From JBNLBS01 sp050303415 (GTDB taxonomy: Bacteria; Pseudomonadota; Gammaproteobacteria; Methylococcales; Methylomonadaceae), in assembly GCA_050303415.1 (NCBI GenBank), contig JBNLBS010000021.1, forward strand, positions 1 to 64,000: DNA of 64,000 nt, given 5' to 3'. This document shows, piece after piece, positions 36,069-44,239 of the stretch. Each line of letters starts with the position of its first letter. Position 1 is the first letter of the stretch. A program made the position numbers and the translations under genes. Under the pieces are notes generated by a model. It was not told the DNA's origin, did no database searches, and saw nothing but the letters and a program-made list of their open reading frames with translations.

Positions 36069-38681
36069 ATGAAGAATATGACCAGCGCTGAATTGCGCTC
36101 TGCCTTTCTGGAATTTTTCCGCCAACGCGGACATTCCGTTCAGCCTTCCAGTTCATTAGTGCCAGGAAATGATCCGACTTTATTGTTTACCAATGCGGGC
36201 ATGGTGCAATTTAAGGATGTTTTTCTTGGTAGAGAACAGCGTGACTACACCAAAGCGGTCACTAGCCAGCGTTGTGTCAGAGCAGGGGGAAAACATAACG
36301 ATCTTGAAAATGTAGGTTATACCGCAAGACACCACACATTTTTTGAAATGCTGGGCAATTTCAGTTTTGGCGATTACTTTAAAAAAGAAGCTATTCATTA
36401 TGCCTGGGATTTTCTAACTAAAGAACTTGGAATTCCTGAACAGAAATTATGGGTAACCGTATTTGAAGAAGATTCAGAGGCTGAACAAATCTGGCTGGAA
36501 GATGTAGGAATCGACTCTGCCCGTTTTTCAAGAATTGGTGCTAAAGATAATTTTTGGTCAATGGGTGACATAGGTCCCTGTGGCCCGTGTTCTGAAATTT
36601 TTTATGACCATGGTGAAGAAGTTGCCGGTGGCCCTCCTGGTTCGCCGGATGAAGAAGGTGATCGTTATATTGAAATCTGGAACCTGGTTTTCATGCAATA
36701 TAATCGGGATGCGGATGGAACTTTAACACCATTACCCAAGCCTTCGGTTGATACCGGTATGGGCTTGGAACGTATTGCTGCCGTTCTACAGGGTTTGCAT
36801 AACAATTATGAAATTGATCTGTTTCAAGGGGTGCTGAAAGTTGCCGCCAACTTGGCCGGAACTACCGATTTATCTCAGAGTTCACTACGCGTGATAGCCG
36901 ATCATATTCGTTCCTGTGCTTTTCTGGTTGCCGATGGAGTCATGCCATCCAATGAAGGCCGGGGTTATGTACTTAGACGCATTATTCGTAGAGCTATTCG
37001 TCACGGTTATCGTTTAGGAATTCGGGATGTCTTTTTCTATCAGCTTGTTGAGCCATTAGTTAAAGAAATGGGAGAAGCTTTCCCTGAGTTAAAAGACAAT
37101 CAGGAACAGGTCGAACGTGTTCTGAAAAAAGAAGAACAACGCTTTGCTGAAACCTTGGAGCAGGGCATGAAGATACTGGAAGCCTGTATTGCTAAAATGG
37201 AAGGTAATGTAATACCGGGGGATACGGTCTTTTTACTTTATGATACCTATGGCTTTCCAGTCGACTTAACAGCAGATTATGCGCGTGAACATAATTTAAC
37301 GGTTGATCATGCCGGCTTTGAAGTTGCAATGACGGCTCAAAGAGACAGGGCGCGTGCGGCGGGTGGTTTTGCTGCCGATTACAATCAGGATATTAAATAT
37401 GACGGGCAAACGGAATTTACCGGTTATGTGTCTTTATCGGAACAGGTAGAGATTAAAGGCTTGTATCAAAAAGGTGAGTCGGTAGAACAGATGAATGAAG
37501 GTGAGGAAGGTGTTGTTGTCCTCAATAAAACCCCTTTTTATGCCGAGTCAGGTGGTCAGGTTGGTGACACCGGGCTTTTAGAGGTTAATGGTGCTTTGTT
37601 TAAGGTTGTTGACACGCAAAAGCAGGGTGGAGATTTATTCCTGCACCAGGGTGTCGTTGTCTCTGGTTGTATTGGCAACGGTCAATTGTGTACGGCCAAG
37701 GTTAATCAGGATGATCGTAATGCAACCGAAGCGAATCATTCGGCTACACATATTTTACATGCTGCATTAAGACAGATTCTTGGCGATCACGTAGCTCAAA
37801 AAGGTTCGCTGGTTAACCCGGAGCGTCTACGGTTTGATTTTTCACATTTTGAACCGATGACTGCTGAAGAAATAAGCAAAGTTGAGCAGTTGGTCAATCA
37901 GCAGATCAGACAAAATGCACCCGTGTCGGCGCAAATTATGTCAAAAGATGAGGCCACGCAAGTGGGTGCAATGGCGCTATTTGGTGAAAAATATGGTGAT
38001 GAAGTCAGGGTCTTAACCATCGGTGACTTCTCCACCGAACTTTGTGGCGGTACTCATGTAGACAGAGCGGGAGATATTGGTTTTTTCAAAATCATTAGTG
38101 AAACCGGTGTTGCAGCAGGCGTAAGACGACTGGAAGCCGTCACTGGTCAAGCTTGCGTTGATTGGATTGAAAACAGGGATAAGGTTCTGGGTAATATTGC
38201 TGGAATGGTTAAAAGCACACCAGACAAAGCAGTTGAAAAAGTTGAACAGCTGATCGATAAAAATAAACAACTGGAAAAAGAAATTGATCGTCTAAAAGCA
38301 AAACTGGCCAGTTCGGCTGGAGGTGAATTAACAGCACAAGCTGTTGACGTTGACGGTATAAAAGTATTGGCCGTCAAATTGGAGGATGTTGATTCCAAGT
38401 CCATGCGTGATATGGTTGATCATTTAAAAAATAAACTAGGCAGCTCTGCCATTGTTTTGGCAACTGTAAATGGGGATAAAGTCAGTTTGATTGCGGGCGT
38501 ATCCAAAGACCAGATTTCAAGATTAAAAGCGGGCGATTTAGTTAATTCAGTTGCTATGCAGGTAGGGGGTAAAGGTGGCGGTAGACCAGATATGGCTCAG
38601 GCCGGGGGCAATGACCCTTCCGCATTAGCTAAGGCCTTGGCTCAGGTTCCTGCTTGGGTAAAGGAACACATAGGCGCTTAA
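36069..38681 (+). CDS. alaS: Alanine-tRNA ligase
   Basis: Charges tRNA-Ala; about 870 residues, standard length. The class II core runs from SAELRSAFLEFFRQRGH through RIIADHIR-type motifs and GMGLERIAAVLQG. The editing domain has the zinc motif HSATH and CGGTH. The C-terminal domain ends in GGKGGGRPDMAQAGG. ATG 36069 is used; ATG 36078 is equally possible and TTG 36060 less likely. Position after recX matches the conserved order. Confidence 0.96.
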   Translation: MKNMTSAELRSAFLEFFRQRGHSVQPSSSLVPGNDPTLLFTNAGMVQFKDVFLGREQRDYTKAVTSQRCVRAGGKHNDLENVGYTARHHTFFEMLGNFSFGDYFKKEAIHYAWDFLTKELGIPEQKLWVTVFEEDSEAEQIWLEDVGIDSARFSRIGAKDNFWSMGDIGPCGPCSEIFYDHGEEVAGGPPGSPDEEGDRYIEIWNLVFMQYNRDADGTLTPLPKPSVDTGMGLERIAAVLQGLHNNYEIDLFQGVLKVAANLAGTTDLSQSSLRVIADHIRSCAFLVADGVMPSNEGRGYVLRRIIRRAIRHGYRLGIRDVFFYQLVEPLVKEMGEAFPELKDNQEQVERVLKKEEQRFAETLEQGMKILEACIAKMEGNVIPGDTVFLLYDTYGFPVDLTADYAREHNLTVDHAGFEVAMTAQRDRARAAGGFAADYNQDIKYDGQTEFTGYVSLSEQVEIKGLYQKGESVEQMNEGEEGVVVLNKTPFYAESGGQVGDTGLLEVNGALFKVVDTQKQGGDLFLHQGVVVSGCIGNGQLCTAKVNQDDRNATEANHSATHILHAALRQILGDHVAQKGSLVNPERLRFDFSHFEPMTAEEISKVEQLVNQQIRQNAPVSAQIMSKDEATQVGAMALFGEKYGDEVRVLTIGDFSTELCGGTHVDRAGDIGFFKIISETGVAAGVRRLEAVTGQACVDWIENRDKVLGNIAGMVKSTPDKAVEKVEQLIDKNKQLEKEIDRLKAKLASSAGGELTAQAVDVDGIKVLAVKLEDVDSKSMRDMVDHLKNKLGSSAIVLATVNGDKVSLIAGVSKDQISRLKAGDLVNSVAMQVGGKGGGRPDMAQAGGNDPSALAKALAQVPAWVKEHIGA

Positions 38682-38694
38682 GGTAGTAACGAAA

Positions 38695-39909
38695 ATGGCA
38701 TTATATGTATATAAATTCGGTGGTACTTCGGTAGGTACTGTAGAACGTATAAAATCGGTCGCCGAAAAAGTAAAAAAAGCGCATGATCAAGGCGATCAGT
38801 TGATTGTTGTAGTTTCTGCCATGAGCGGTGAAACCAATCGTTTAACCGCCCTGGCTCAAGAGATGCAGGCAGAGCCTACTGAAAGGGAAATGGATGTTTT
38901 ATTATCCACTGGCGAACAAGTTACGATGTCCCTGCTATGTATGGCGCTGCATGACCTGGGTTGTCCGGCATGTTCCTATACCGGAGGACAGGTCAATATA
39001 TTAACCGATAGTACGCATACCAAGGCACGAATAAAAAATATTGATGACACCCGAATGCGGGCAGATTTGGCTCAAGGTAAAGTCGTTGTCGTTGCCGGTT
39101 TTCAAGGGGCAGATGAACATGGGAATATTACCACTTTAGGGCGTGGTGGTTCTGATACTACCGCGGTTGCTCTGGCGGCGGCTTTAAAAGCAGAAGAATG
39201 TCATATTTATACCGATGTCGATGGCGTTTATACCACAGACCCGCGGGTCGAGCCTAAAGCCAAGCGACTGGAAAAAATAACTTTTGAAGAGATGCTGGAG
39301 ATGTCCAGTTTAGGTTCAAAAGTTTTACAGATCAGATCGGTCGAATTTGCGGGCAAATATAACGTTGCGCTAAGAGTCTTATCATCATTTAAAGAAGGTA
39401 ATGGTACGCTCATTACCTATGAGGAATCAGAAATGGAAGAAGCTTTAATTTCCGGCATAGCATTTAACAGAGATGAAGCAAAATTAACCATCACAGGTGT
39501 GCCTGATTTGCCCGGGGTGGCACATAAAATTCTAGGCCCAATCGCCGATGCCAATATTGAAATTGATATGATCATCCAGAATATTGCCGGTGATGCTACG
39601 ACGGACTTTACTTTTACCGTACATAGAAACGACTACTCTAAGGCAAAACAGATCCTGTTGAATACATGTTCCGGTCTGGGCGCTAAAGAAGTGACCGGTG
39701 ATGATGATATTGTAAAGGTTTCAATCGTTGGTGTGGGAATGCGTTCTCATTCCGGGATTGCCAGTACAATGTTTAAAGCCTTAGCGGATAAGAATATAAA
39801 TATCAAAATGATATCAACATCGGAAATTAAAATATCTGTTGTTGTTGATGAAGAGTATTTGGAATCCGCAGTACAAGCACTTCATGCAGCATTTGAATTA
39901 GATAAATAA
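38695..39909 (+). CDS. lysC: Aspartate kinase
   Basis: Phosphorylates aspartate, the first step to lysine, threonine and methionine. It is 404 residues, a monofunctional enzyme. The kinase domain begins YVYKFGGTSVG and contains GRGGSDTTAVALAAAL and YTDVDGVYTTDPR. Two ACT domains follow (TITGVPDLPGVAHKIL and VSIVGVGMRSHSGIASTMF), implying feedback control by lysine or threonine. It lies 13 bp after alaS. The alaS-lysC-csrA order is also known from Pseudomonas. Confidence 0.95.
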   Translation: MALYVYKFGGTSVGTVERIKSVAEKVKKAHDQGDQLIVVVSAMSGETNRLTALAQEMQAEPTEREMDVLLSTGEQVTMSLLCMALHDLGCPACSYTGGQVNILTDSTHTKARIKNIDDTRMRADLAQGKVVVVAGFQGADEHGNITTLGRGGSDTTAVALAAALKAEECHIYTDVDGVYTTDPRVEPKAKRLEKITFEEMLEMSSLGSKVLQIRSVEFAGKYNVALRVLSSFKEGNGTLITYEESEMEEALISGIAFNRDEAKLTITGVPDLPGVAHKILGPIADANIEIDMIIQNIAGDATTDFTFTVHRNDYSKAKQILLNTCSGLGAKEVTGDDDIVKVSIVGVGMRSHSGIASTMFKALADKNINIKMISTSEIKISVVVDEEYLESAVQALHAAFELDK

Positions 39910-39942
39910 ATTTAAAATCTATCTTTATTTGTGTAATAAAGC

Positions 39943-39951
39943 TGGTATAAT
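39943..39951 (+). promoter_or_regulatory. Extended -10 promoter element upstream of csrA
   Basis: TGG followed by a perfect TATAAT (39946-39951) forms an extended -10 about 65 bp before the csrA ATG. The region 17 bp upstream (CTTTAT) is a poor -35, consistent with an extended -10 promoter. It lies just downstream of lysC. Confidence 0.6.
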
Positions 39952-40015
39952 GCACAGCTTAGTTAGCCGCTACATGAATAAAGCGGATTCTTTAAAAAAA
40001 ACATAGGGAGAGGCT

Positions 40016-40216
40016 ATGCTTATCTTGACTCGTCGAGTAGGGGAGACTTTGATGATCGGTGATGAGATTACAGTCACTGTTCTTGGGGTTAAGGGTAACC
40101 AAGTTCGTATTGGAGTCAATGCTCCAAAAGAAGTCTCGGTGCATAGAGAAGAGATTTACGAACGGATCAAGAAAGAACAAGCAGAATCAGCCGGATTGAC
40201 GGGTTCTGAAGAGTAA
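40016..40216 (+). CDS. csrA: Carbon storage regulator CsrA
   Basis: A 66-residue RNA-binding dimer that represses or stabilises mRNAs by binding GGA motifs. The sequence MLILTRRVGETLMIGDE, the VLGVKGNQVRIGVNAPK core and VHREEIYERI are standard, with the RNA-contacting Arg44 region intact. GGGAGAGG precedes the ATG; the GGA near the start could allow autoregulation. tRNA-Ser follows within 16 bp. Confidence 0.97.
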   Translation: MLILTRRVGETLMIGDEITVTVLGVKGNQVRIGVNAPKEVSVHREEIYERIKKEQAESAGLTGSEE

Positions 40217-40231
40217 TAACTAAAAAGTTTT

Positions 40232-40323
40232 GGAGAGATGGCCGAGAGGCTGAAGGCGCTCCCCTGCTAAGGGAGTATGGGTTTTATCGCCCATCGAGGG
40301 TTCGAATCCCTCTCTCTCCGCCA
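40232..40323 (+). tRNA. tRNA-Ser (GCU anticodon)
   Basis: A 92-nt serine tRNA with encoded CCA. Acceptor GGAGAGA pairs with TCTCTCC. The anticodon loop CTGCTAA gives GCT. A long variable arm and GGTTCGAATCC T arm are present. It is probably cotranscribed with csrA, as in E. coli (csrA-serV). Confidence 0.97.
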
Positions 40324-40356
40324 TAAGAAATAAAGAAAAAAAGTTTAGAAATAAAC

Positions 40357-40385
40357 TTGACACAAAGGTAATAAAATAGCATAAT
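40357..40385 (+). promoter_or_regulatory. Strong sigma-70 promoter for tRNA-Arg
   Basis: A perfect TTGACA (40357-40362) and CATAAT (40380-40385) are separated by 17 bp. Transcription would start about 8 bp before the tRNA-Arg gene. This indicates an independent start for the tRNA-Arg and tRNA-Asn pair. Confidence 0.88.
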
Positions 40386-40400
40386 AAGCGGCTCAATAAG

Positions 40401-40477
40401 GCGCCCGTAGCTCAGCTGGATAGAGTACTCGGCTACGAACCGAGCGGTCGGGAGTTCGAATCTCTCCGGGCGCGCCA
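40401..40477 (+). tRNA. tRNA-Arg (ACG anticodon)
   Basis: A 77-nt tRNA with encoded CCA. Acceptor GCGCCCG pairs with CGGGCGC. The anticodon loop CTACGAA gives ACG, whose A34 is normally deaminated to inosine by TadA. It has its own consensus promoter. Confidence 0.97.
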
Positions 40478-40499
40478 TTAGATTGAGAGAAAAGTTTAA

Positions 40500-40575
40500 T
40501 CCCCTGTAGCTCAGTTGGTAGAGCGGGTGACTGTTAATCACTAGGTCGGCGGTTCGAGCCCGTCCGGGGGAGCCA
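40500..40575 (+). tRNA. tRNA-Asn (GUU anticodon)
   Basis: A 76-nt tRNA with encoded CCA. Acceptor TCCCCTG pairs with CGGGGGA, including one G-T wobble. The anticodon loop CTGTTAA gives GTT. It lies 22 bp after tRNA-Arg and shares its promoter and the terminator that follows. Confidence 0.97.
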
Positions 40576-40881
40576 GGTAAATGAAAGCCTTAGCAGAAAT
40601 GCTAGGGCTTTTTTTATGCCTGTAGTTTTTTGCTCTTGGTGGGATAAAGTTTGAAGTAATTTGCAGTCTTAATGAATTAGTTTTAGTTTATTGATCCGAT
40701 AATGATTGAAAATGAGATTAAACTTAAACTAAATAGTGGATCGGAGTTATATTTTTTCTCACCAGTTGGTTATGGTAGTTGCTAATTGATCTCAATTAAA
40801 AATGATACAAATTAGGGTATCAGCAGGCGTCTTAAACTCAGTAGAAGGGGTAATTGTTTTTGTGAGAACAATTAAAATTTT
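40576..40881. other. Intergenic region between tRNA-Asn and the DUF4186 gene
   Basis: About 305 bp. It holds the tRNA terminator and an A/T-rich part with two interleaved inverted repeats: TTAGTTTTAGTTTA (40677-40690) with TAAACTTAAACTAA (40719-40732), and TCCGAT (40695-40700) with ATCGGA (40740-40745). No open frame of interest was seen. Confidence 0.5.
40584..40615 (+). terminator. Rho-independent terminator of the tRNA operon
   Basis: A 12-bp stem pairs AAAGCCTTAGCA with TGCTAGGGCTTT (one T-G wobble) around a GAAA tetraloop. A run of T follows the stem. It lies 9 bp after tRNA-Asn. Confidence 0.92.
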
Positions 40882-41262
40882 ATGAGAGACTTGGAAGAAT
40901 TATTTTCTGCTTTAGCAAACTCAACATTTCGGCAAAAGTTTCATCTGCAACGTAAAGATATGGAATATCTGCACAGCAAGGGATTGAATACTATTCTTGT
41001 TCATGCCGAAGATTTTATCAATAAGCGTTTATCATCTGCATTTCCGACTAATGATGGCAAACAGACCCCTTTTAAAGGTCATCCGGTGTTTGTTGCGCAG
41101 CATGCCACTGCCTGTTGCTGTCGCGGTTGTCTGGCTAAATGGCATAAGATACCTTTAGGGAGACCTTTATCAGCTAATGAAAAAAATTATATCCTGGCGG
41201 TATTGGAACGTTGGCTTGATAAGGCGCTAAGGGATTCAGAATTAACTAACAAAAAGCGGTGA
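40882..41262 (+). CDS. DUF4186 family protein
   Basis: A 126-residue soluble protein matching the DUF4186 family. The cysteine- and histidine-rich stretch HPVFVAQHATACCCRGCLAKWHKIP near residues 67-91 is the defining motif and could bind metal. The following LSANEKNYILAVLERWL is also typical. No function is known. A hairpin lies just downstream of its stop. Confidence 0.82.
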   Translation: MRDLEELFSALANSTFRQKFHLQRKDMEYLHSKGLNTILVHAEDFINKRLSSAFPTNDGKQTPFKGHPVFVAQHATACCCRGCLAKWHKIPLGRPLSANEKNYILAVLERWLDKALRDSELTNKKR

Positions 41263-41272
41263 GCCGTAAATA

Positions 41273-41302
41273 ACCCAGCTAAGCACATTGACAAAGCTGG
41301 GT
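41273..41302. terminator. Hairpin between convergent genes
   Basis: ACCCAGCT (41273-41280) pairs perfectly with AGCTGGGT (41295-41302) around a 14-nt loop. It lies between the DUF4186 gene and a tiny minus-strand gene. On the minus strand it is followed by TATTTA, a weak U-tract. Confidence 0.4.
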
Positions 41303-41330
41303 CAGCCTGAGAGGAGGCGCTACAAAAAAA

Positions 41331-41462
41331 TTAACAGATATACTCAATGTCCATTGCTTCCAGGCAAAACTCTTGCGATTGAGTATGATTCCATTCAACA
41401 TGGTCGGATAATGCAAGATCATCCAAATCTTCATAATTAATGTCATCTACTTCATTCATCAT
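41331..41462 (-). CDS. Small acidic protein of 43 residues
   Basis: No recognised family. It starts MMNEVDDINYEDLDDLALSD and is strongly acidic, with a few aromatic and His residues. It is supported by a perfect AGGAGAAG directly upstream of the double ATG and by an upstream motif shared with another small gene (see 41514-41532). It has no membrane segment. Function is unknown. Confidence 0.62.
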   Translation of the reverse strand: MMNEVDDINYEDLDDLALSDHVEWNHTQSQEFCLEAMDIEYIC

Positions 41463-41513
41463 CTTCTCCTAAAAATAGAAGTTGATAACAGCATACAGAT
41501 TTCAAACAAAGCA

Positions 41514-41532
41514 GGATATTGTACTTTGGTAC
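41514..41532 (-). promoter_or_regulatory. Shared GTAC-type motif, copy 1
   Basis: The 19-bp sequence GTACCAAAGTACAATATCC (minus strand) lies 52 bp before the start of the 43-residue gene. The same 19 bp occur at 42590-42608, 54 bp before another small minus-strand gene. It contains GTAC-CAAA-GTAC and a TACAAT that could be a -10 element. Confidence 0.6.
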
Positions 41533-41634
41533 CAATTAATTAAAAATGTGAGTGCGTCCTTAGTTTTAAGCTAAACTATTGTTTTTAGTGAAATTAAACC
41601 AAAGCGAAAAGCTTTTTGTTGCAGGGGGCAAACT

Positions 41635-41787
41635 ATGAAGGACTTGTTTAACAGAATGCCTTCAAATGAAGCCATCTCTAATGGTATAACGCAGTTAACT
41701 GATAAGTTTGTCAGTTTTATGCAAACGCCCGAGGGATTGGCCTGTATGATTCTTGTTGTGGTTATGTATTTAATTTATAGGCGTTAA
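41635..41787 (+). CDS. Small single-pass membrane protein of 50 residues
   Basis: No recognised family. The N-terminal 35 residues are amphipathic (MKDLFNRMPSNEAISNGITQ). Residues 35-48 are a hydrophobic stretch (LACMILVVVMYLIY) ending in RR, suggesting one membrane anchor with a cytoplasmic N-terminus or C-terminus. GCAGGGGG precedes the ATG. It is too short for many gene finders, so conservation is unknown. Confidence 0.6.
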   Translation: MKDLFNRMPSNEAISNGITQLTDKFVSFMQTPEGLACMILVVVMYLIYRR

Positions 41788-41901
41788 TTATTCATTGCCT
41801 GTAAGAATCTATAGCACTTTGTTTGGGGCCAATACAGTGTTGGCATGATGCCAGCGTATTTATGTGTTTTTTTGATTAGGCAGGTGTTTTGTTGGCAAAT
41901 T

Positions 41902-42276
41902 CTAAGCCGATGGTTTAAAAAAAGGTTTTACTTCTGATTTTTTTTTCAAAGCAATCCAGCCATATACAATTCTATGAATTGTCCAGATGGTTGCAGCAAT
42001 TAACACCACATAACCGATTAGCAGGGGCAGTGTGATCGTGCCGATTACAAGCAGAACCAGTGCCACCCAAAAGGTCTTTATCTGCCAATTATAATGAGAT
42101 TCAAGCCATGTATCTTTTACATGTTTTCTGTTTGCGTAATTTAAAATCACGGCAATGACAAATGTAATACCGCCAAGCAAAAAGCCGAGCGCCTGCAACA
42201 GATAGATAAAATTGGCTTGACTCTGGTAATACAGATTGTTGTTTTGATGCTCTGGATCAGTTGAAAACGGACTCAT
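41902..42276 (-). CDS. Small multi-pass membrane protein (DUF4870-like)
   Basis: A 124-residue protein with three hydrophobic segments at about 22-45, 68-86 and 87-107. The middle loop HVKDTWLESHYNWQIKTFW and the pattern of helices resemble the DUF4870 family of small membrane proteins. No function is known. It lies 59 bp downstream of the small single-pass gene on the same strand, so the two may be one operon under the shared motif. Confidence 0.65.
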   Translation of the reverse strand: MSPFSTDPEHQNNNLYYQSQANFIYLLQALGFLLGGITFVIAVILNYANRKHVKDTWLESHYNWQIKTFWVALVLLVIGTITLPLLIGYVVLIAATIWTIHRIVYGWIALKKKSEVKPFFKPSA

Positions 42277-42335
42277 AACTACCTCAAACTAATTTGTTAA
42301 TAGCATAGTAACTCATCTGGCTACAGTACAGTCAA

Positions 42336-42536
42336 TTATTTGCTGTTTGAAAAAAAACTAACAATAACAGCACTTAGCCACGATAAAATCACAATGAAAG
42401 ACATCGAGGCTAATAAAATATTTTTCTCCGCCGCCTTCATTGAGAATCTTTCCGTTTGATGTTGCCATTCAATCTCTTCATGCAAAGCAAAATTCATCAT
42501 TTGTTTACTTTTGATATCGTCAAATCTAGTACTCAT
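42336..42536 (-). CDS. Small membrane protein of 66 residues
   Basis: No recognised family. It starts MSTRFDDIKSKQMM with a polar, helical N-terminal half and one hydrophobic segment at about 42-62 (NILLASMSFIVILSWLSAVI). ATG 42536 is chosen because GGAGAAGG lies directly upstream. The 19-bp motif shared with the 43-residue gene lies 54 bp before the start. Confidence 0.65.
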   Translation of the reverse strand: MSTRFDDIKSKQMMNFALHEEIEWQHQTERFSMKAAEKNILLASMSFIVILSWLSAVIVSFFSNSK

Positions 42537-42589
42537 GACCTTCTCCAAAAAAAGAATTTATATTAAACATACTCTTTAATAGGTCTAGA

Positions 42590-42608
42590 GGATATTGTAC
42601 TTTGGTAC
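42590..42608 (-). promoter_or_regulatory. Shared GTAC-type motif, copy 2
   Basis: Identical over 19 bp to the motif at 41514-41532. Here the flank completes a perfect inverted repeat, TTGTAC-CAAA-GTACAA. It lies 54 bp before the 66-residue membrane protein. It could be an operator or part of a promoter with TACAAT as -10. Confidence 0.6.
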
Positions 42609-42707
42609 AAAATTACTAAAGCTGGGAACTGGTTCAATATAAAGCTTTTTAAGCCGGATTTTGTCATGTTAAAAAGCTATATCAAAAGTGAGTATGTTTG
42701 CTTGCAA

Positions 42708-42737
42708 TTGCATTCAGCCCTCTATTTATAAGATAAT
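42708..42737 (+). promoter_or_regulatory. Candidate promoter of leuC
   Basis: TTGCAT (42708-42713) and GATAAT (42732-42737) are 18 bp apart, about 84 bp before the leuC ATG. Both are near-consensus. No leader peptide rich in leucine codons was found in the leader. Confidence 0.35.
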
Positions 42738-42820
42738 AGTCGGCTAATTTTAATATCTGCATAAATTGCATTATAGAATTCACTGGCACGACAAGTGATT
42801 CGTAAGTTTTGGAATAAACA

Positions 42821-44218
42821 ATGAAAAAAACGATGTACGAAAAGATCTGGGACAGCCATTTAGTGGTTGAAGCAACAGGTCAAGCCCCATTACTCTATGT
42901 TGATCGTCATTTAATGCATGAGGTAACCAGTCCCCAAGCATTTGAAGGTTTACGTCTGGCCAAACGTAAGGTGCGTAATCCGCACAGTATTTTGGCAACA
43001 ATGGATCATTGTGTGCCAACAAAAAACAGAGATCTGCCAATTGCTGACCCGATTGCTAAAAAGCAAATCGAAACCATGGCCGAGAACTGTCAGGAAAACG
43101 GTTTGAATTTGTATGATATGAAAAACCCGAATAATGGAGTTATTCATATTGTGGTGCCGGAACACGGGTTTGTACATCCGGGTATGGTGGTGGTTTGTGG
43201 TGACAGCCATACGGCAACACACGGAGCTTTCGGCGCATTGGCTTTTGGTATAGGTACTTCGGAAGTTGAACATGTGATGGCAACTCAAACCTTGCCTCAG
43301 AAAAAATCCAAAACCATGTTGGTTCGTATTGATGGTGAACTATCCAAATACGCATCGGCAAAAGATATTGCTTTGGCAATTACTGGAAAAATCGGTACAG
43401 CGGGTGGCACGGGCTATGTTATCGAATATGCCGGCAGTGCAATTACCAATTTGACTATGGAAGGCCGCATGACGCTCTGTAATATGGCGATTGAAGCGGG
43501 AGCCAGAGCCGGGTTGGTTGCCCCGGACCATAAAACATTCGATTACTTGAAAGGTCGCGAGTTTGCTCCTTCCGGAGATGATTGGGATAAGGCACTGGCT
43601 TATTGGCAAAGTTTGCCTTCTGACGAAGGTGCAGAATATGATGCTACAGTTGTATTAAATGCCGCCGATATTGAACCTCAAGTAACCTGGGGAACATCGC
43701 CTGAGCAAGTAACCGGTATAACCAGTACCGTTCCTGCACCGGAAGATTTCGACGATGAAATTAAACGTCAGGCCTGTGCCAGTGCTTTAGAGTATATGGG
43801 CTTAAAAGCGAATACTAAAATCACAGATATTCCTGTTGATCTGATTTTTATTGGTTCGTGCACTAACGGTCGAATCGAAGATTTTCGTATTGCCGCTGAA
43901 GTGGCTAAGGGTACTAAAGTTGCGGACAACGTAACGGCAATCGCGGTACCGGGCTCTTACCATGTTAAAAAACAAGCGGAAGAAGAAGGTCTGGATAAAA
44001 TCTTTATCGAAGCCGGATGGGAATGGCGTGAGCCAGGTTGTTCCATGTGTTTGGCCATGAACGGTGATGAACTGACTGTCGGTCAACGCAGTGCCTCAAC
44101 TTCAAACAGGAACTTTGAAGGTCGTCAGGGTAAAGGGGGCAGAACTCATCTTGTATCACCTGCAATGGCCGCCGCCGCAGCAGCAGCCGGTCACTTTGTT
44201 GATATTCGTAATCTTTAA
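42821..44218 (+). CDS. leuC: 3-isopropylmalate dehydratase large subunit
   Basis: The large subunit of isopropylmalate isomerase, an aconitase-type 4Fe-4S enzyme, 465 residues. Cluster cysteines are in GSCTNGR and the CSMCLAMN pair. Substrate-site segments MDHCVPT, VVCGDSHTATHGAFG and FGIGTSEVEHV are standard. It is also able to act on citramalate, relevant to the neighbouring cimA. leuD follows after 21 bp. Confidence 0.96.
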   Translation: MKKTMYEKIWDSHLVVEATGQAPLLYVDRHLMHEVTSPQAFEGLRLAKRKVRNPHSILATMDHCVPTKNRDLPIADPIAKKQIETMAENCQENGLNLYDMKNPNNGVIHIVVPEHGFVHPGMVVVCGDSHTATHGAFGALAFGIGTSEVEHVMATQTLPQKKSKTMLVRIDGELSKYASAKDIALAITGKIGTAGGTGYVIEYAGSAITNLTMEGRMTLCNMAIEAGARAGLVAPDHKTFDYLKGREFAPSGDDWDKALAYWQSLPSDEGAEYDATVVLNAADIEPQVTWGTSPEQVTGITSTVPAPEDFDDEIKRQACASALEYMGLKANTKITDIPVDLIFIGSCTNGRIEDFRIAAEVAKGTKVADNVTAIAVPGSYHVKKQAEEEGLDKIFIEAGWEWREPGCSMCLAMNGDELTVGQRSASTSNRNFEGRQGKGGRTHLVSPAMAAAAAAAGHFVDIRNL

Positions 44219-44239
44219 AAGAATAACTGGAAAAATATT

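Noticed and set aside
41841..41853. TGGCATGATGCCA palindrome after the 50-residue gene
   Set aside because: Too tight to form a good hairpin and seen once; not enough to call an operator or terminator.
42600..42820. Leucine attenuator or T-box upstream of leuC
   Set aside because: No leucine-rich leader peptide and no terminator/antiterminator pair could be found.
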